From Polytrichum commune (taxonomy: Eukaryota; Streptophyta; Polytrichopsida; Polytrichales; Polytrichaceae), in the NCBI GenBank assembly GCA_950295325.1, contig OX485805.1, positions 39,359,501-39,419,500 of the forward strand: a DNA stretch of 60,000 nucleotides, given 5' to 3'. This document shows, piece by piece, positions 58,256-60,000 of this stretch; position 1 is the first letter of the stretch, and each line of letters begins with the position of its first letter. The notes beneath the pieces are model-generated. The model was not told the origin of the DNA, searched no databases, and saw only the letters and a list, made by a program, of their open reading frames with translations. A program made the translations under genes and the position numbers.

Positions 58256-59082
58256 GGTTGCATAGGGTATTAAGGGTCCACTACTCTCTTTTATGAGCCT
58301 TTGAGCATTCAAACTCAACCCTTAAACACAAATTTGCTATAAAATGTAACTTTTGTTCAAATTAACAAGGTTAATGACATTAGATAATGCCACTAAACTA
58401 TAAGACTCATAAGTTTGGACAATCATATTAAAAATCAAGTGATTTTTGTTTGCCTTGGAATCTTCAAGCAGGAATTTTCATTATAAGCTTTTCAATTGAT
58501 ATGGTGGAGACCGGGGACAATGATCCTTATTTCACCACATGGATGTAGTTGAAAAAATCCACTTGTTGCAAAACATTCGTTAATTCCAAATAAAGTCTTC
58601 ATGCATGTTAGTTACATCATAAATATGAGCTGGGGCTCTTAGGCATTGAGGGGTCTAAGACCATTAAAGCCATTTGTCCACCAAGAGAAATTGCAAATGT
58701 ATACACATTGGAGAGAGGGAATTATTATATACAAGCATAAATCTTGTGCATCCAACATAACATCCTTAAAACGATAGGCAACCTGGAGGTTACTTTTTAA
58801 GGTTGATTTGGCATTTGAAGACTTGGGGGAAGGTCCAGGGTCATCTCGAGTGACTTGGGGACCGTGTAGAGCGGCCCCATGAATAATTTTCCGTGAGTAG
58901 GGACTTTGTGCAATGGGAACTTTTTGATGCAATTGGATTCTTTGTGCCCACGGTGCTTCTCGACCAATGCAAACCGAAAGTTTTTGACGCACATTTGGGA
59001 GCCATTGAGCTCTTGGGTATTGTTGGATCAAAATTTGAACAAGTTGCAAAATTTGACGATATTTTAATAACATGACTTGGAT
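58256..59082. other. Unassigned intergenic DNA
   Basis: The antisense frame 58639-59073 (144 codons) has overlapping frames on the other strand and no domain. No gene is called. Confidence 0.45.
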
Positions 59083-59090
59083 GCGGAAAA

Positions 59091-59443
59091 CTCAAGGGGG
59101 GGGGGGGGGTCAGTGTGTTGAAAAGTTAAGGATATAGGTGCGAACAACCACTATTTTATAGGGGGTTATTACTTTCAATTTTTTTTTTTTTTCACATGCT
59201 ATCATCATGTAATTTTCTACTTTGGGTTAATAGAAAAATGGCTTGCATTACTTATAATTTCAAATTACCTATTATTCCATACCCTATAGTACTTTAAAGA
59301 TGTCCAGTGCCATTTTTGATACCCTATATTACTCTTAAGTCCATTTATAATTTTTTGTACCCACATTTTTAAAATACCCTATCATTTGTTCGCACGTATA
59401 TTGCTACTCCAACAATTCACTTCCCCCCCCCCCCCCCCCCGAG
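59091..59443 (-). mobile_element. CTCGGG-terminus DNA element, family 2, copy 2
   Basis: Left end CTCAAG then G14 (59096-59109); right end C18 (59423-59440) then GAG. Flanks carry an exact 8-bp target-site duplication, GCGGAAAA (59083-59090 and 59444-59451). It is the reverse complement of 7895-8248 over its length (for example TTTAAAGATGTCCAGTGCCA is shared). No coding capacity. Confidence 0.88.
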
Positions 59444-59589
59444 GCGGAAAACAACTTGGCTCCGGTATAGGTGGTCTCAATACAACCATAGACAAGATTG
59501 ACTTTGAGGAGTTGAGATCACCAATGAAAATTTGGGTAAAACATATATGCTTGCATTTAGTCTTCGAAAGCTTGAGAAAATGTAAAGGA

Positions 59590-59967
59590 CACAAAACAAT
59601 CCTATTAGTGTGGGTGAAATTTTTTTCTAGAAATAATTAGCACGGGTCACATTAATTTTCTAGTGCATGTGGAATAAACATGGGTCTAAGACCAATGGTC
59701 TTCCTTTAAGTCTTCATGAAGACTTCCAACCATCACATTTAGTCTTAGGTATAGGATAAAAGTAGCACAAAAACAAATAATCACCAACATTCATTTTCTA
59801 GAAAATTAATTAATGTGGCCCACAATATTTTTCTAGCAACAATTTAGTGTGGGTTGGAGATTAATGCGGCCCCACACTATTTCTCATTATGAAAATTACC
59901 GTGGGCTCTCGAAAATTACTTTGGGCTCTAGAAGATTACTGTGGCCCATAGTTATAGGATTATTTAG
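59590..59967 (+). mobile_element. DNA element K, copy 2
   Basis: Direct copy of 32839-33212: shared CCTATTAGTGTGGGTG, AAGTCTTCATGA and CTCATTATGA blocks. The right end, reverse-complemented, reads CTTGCAACTATACTAAATAATC. This end and the element 1 end agree, fixing the terminus. The left end is degraded and no duplication was found. Confidence 0.6.
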
Positions 59968-60000
59968 TATAGTTGCAAGCTGATTTTATTTTTATGTTAA

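Noticed and set aside
58639-59073. 144-codon minus-strand frame
   Set aside because: Overlapping open frames on the other strand, no motif, and no relation to the nearby retrotransposon.

Overview
The window looks like nuclear intergenic DNA of a land plant with a large, repeat-rich genome. It is AT-rich and has no intact protein gene, no rRNA or tRNA gene, and none of the operon or ribosome-binding-site structure of bacterial DNA. It is dense in microsatellites (CT, AT, GA, TTG, TATC, AAAT) and long homopolymer G/C runs, and in old, diverged copies of transposable elements. The species cannot be named from sequence alone. The plant assignment is an inference from this overall texture, and from short B-box SINE-like units and miniature inverted-repeat elements.

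Layout. 1-7 kb: old dispersed repeats and an element with subterminal TAACATTTATAGAGG motifs. 7.4-9.6 kb: three short DNA elements with exact target-site duplications (TSDs). 10-16.6 kb: two copies of a decayed coding tail with a CCHC (zinc-knuckle) signature, one split by an insertion whose relative lies inverted at 16.1-16.6 kb; a 289-bp tandem repeat; and an inverted second copy of the 660-bp element. 18-22 kb: a (CT)n-bearing repeat and a segmental duplication carrying one to three copies of two modules. 23-28 kb: a foldback element and two copies of a ~650-bp element, one with a long hairpin. 29-53 kb: diffuse repeats, two SINE-like units, further TSD-bounded elements and a near-perfect hairpin at 44.7 kb. 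54.7-58.3 kb: the only clear protein-coding relic, the 3' half of a non-LTR retrotransposon with RNase H, a Cys/His segment and a restriction-endonuclease-like C-terminus, in A/C-rich DNA. 58.6-60 kb: two more DNA elements with partners at 7.9 and 32.8 kb.

Main result. Six elements (7467-7711, 7895-8248, 37146-37722, 41115-41528, 52235-52526, 59091-59443) share termini of the form CYCGGG (one end decayed to CTTGGG, one to CTCAAG). Each is flanked by its own 8-bp TSD, exact in five and 7/8 in one. They fall into four sequence families, and several of the window's poly-G/poly-C tracts sit at their ends or at fixed interior sites. This looks like a non-autonomous DNA transposon group that I cannot assign to a named superfamily. 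No transposase for it is visible here.

No two genes work together in this window; its content is best read as layered transposon insertions and their decay. All homology statements come from reading the sequence against itself and from motif recognition; no database search was possible.
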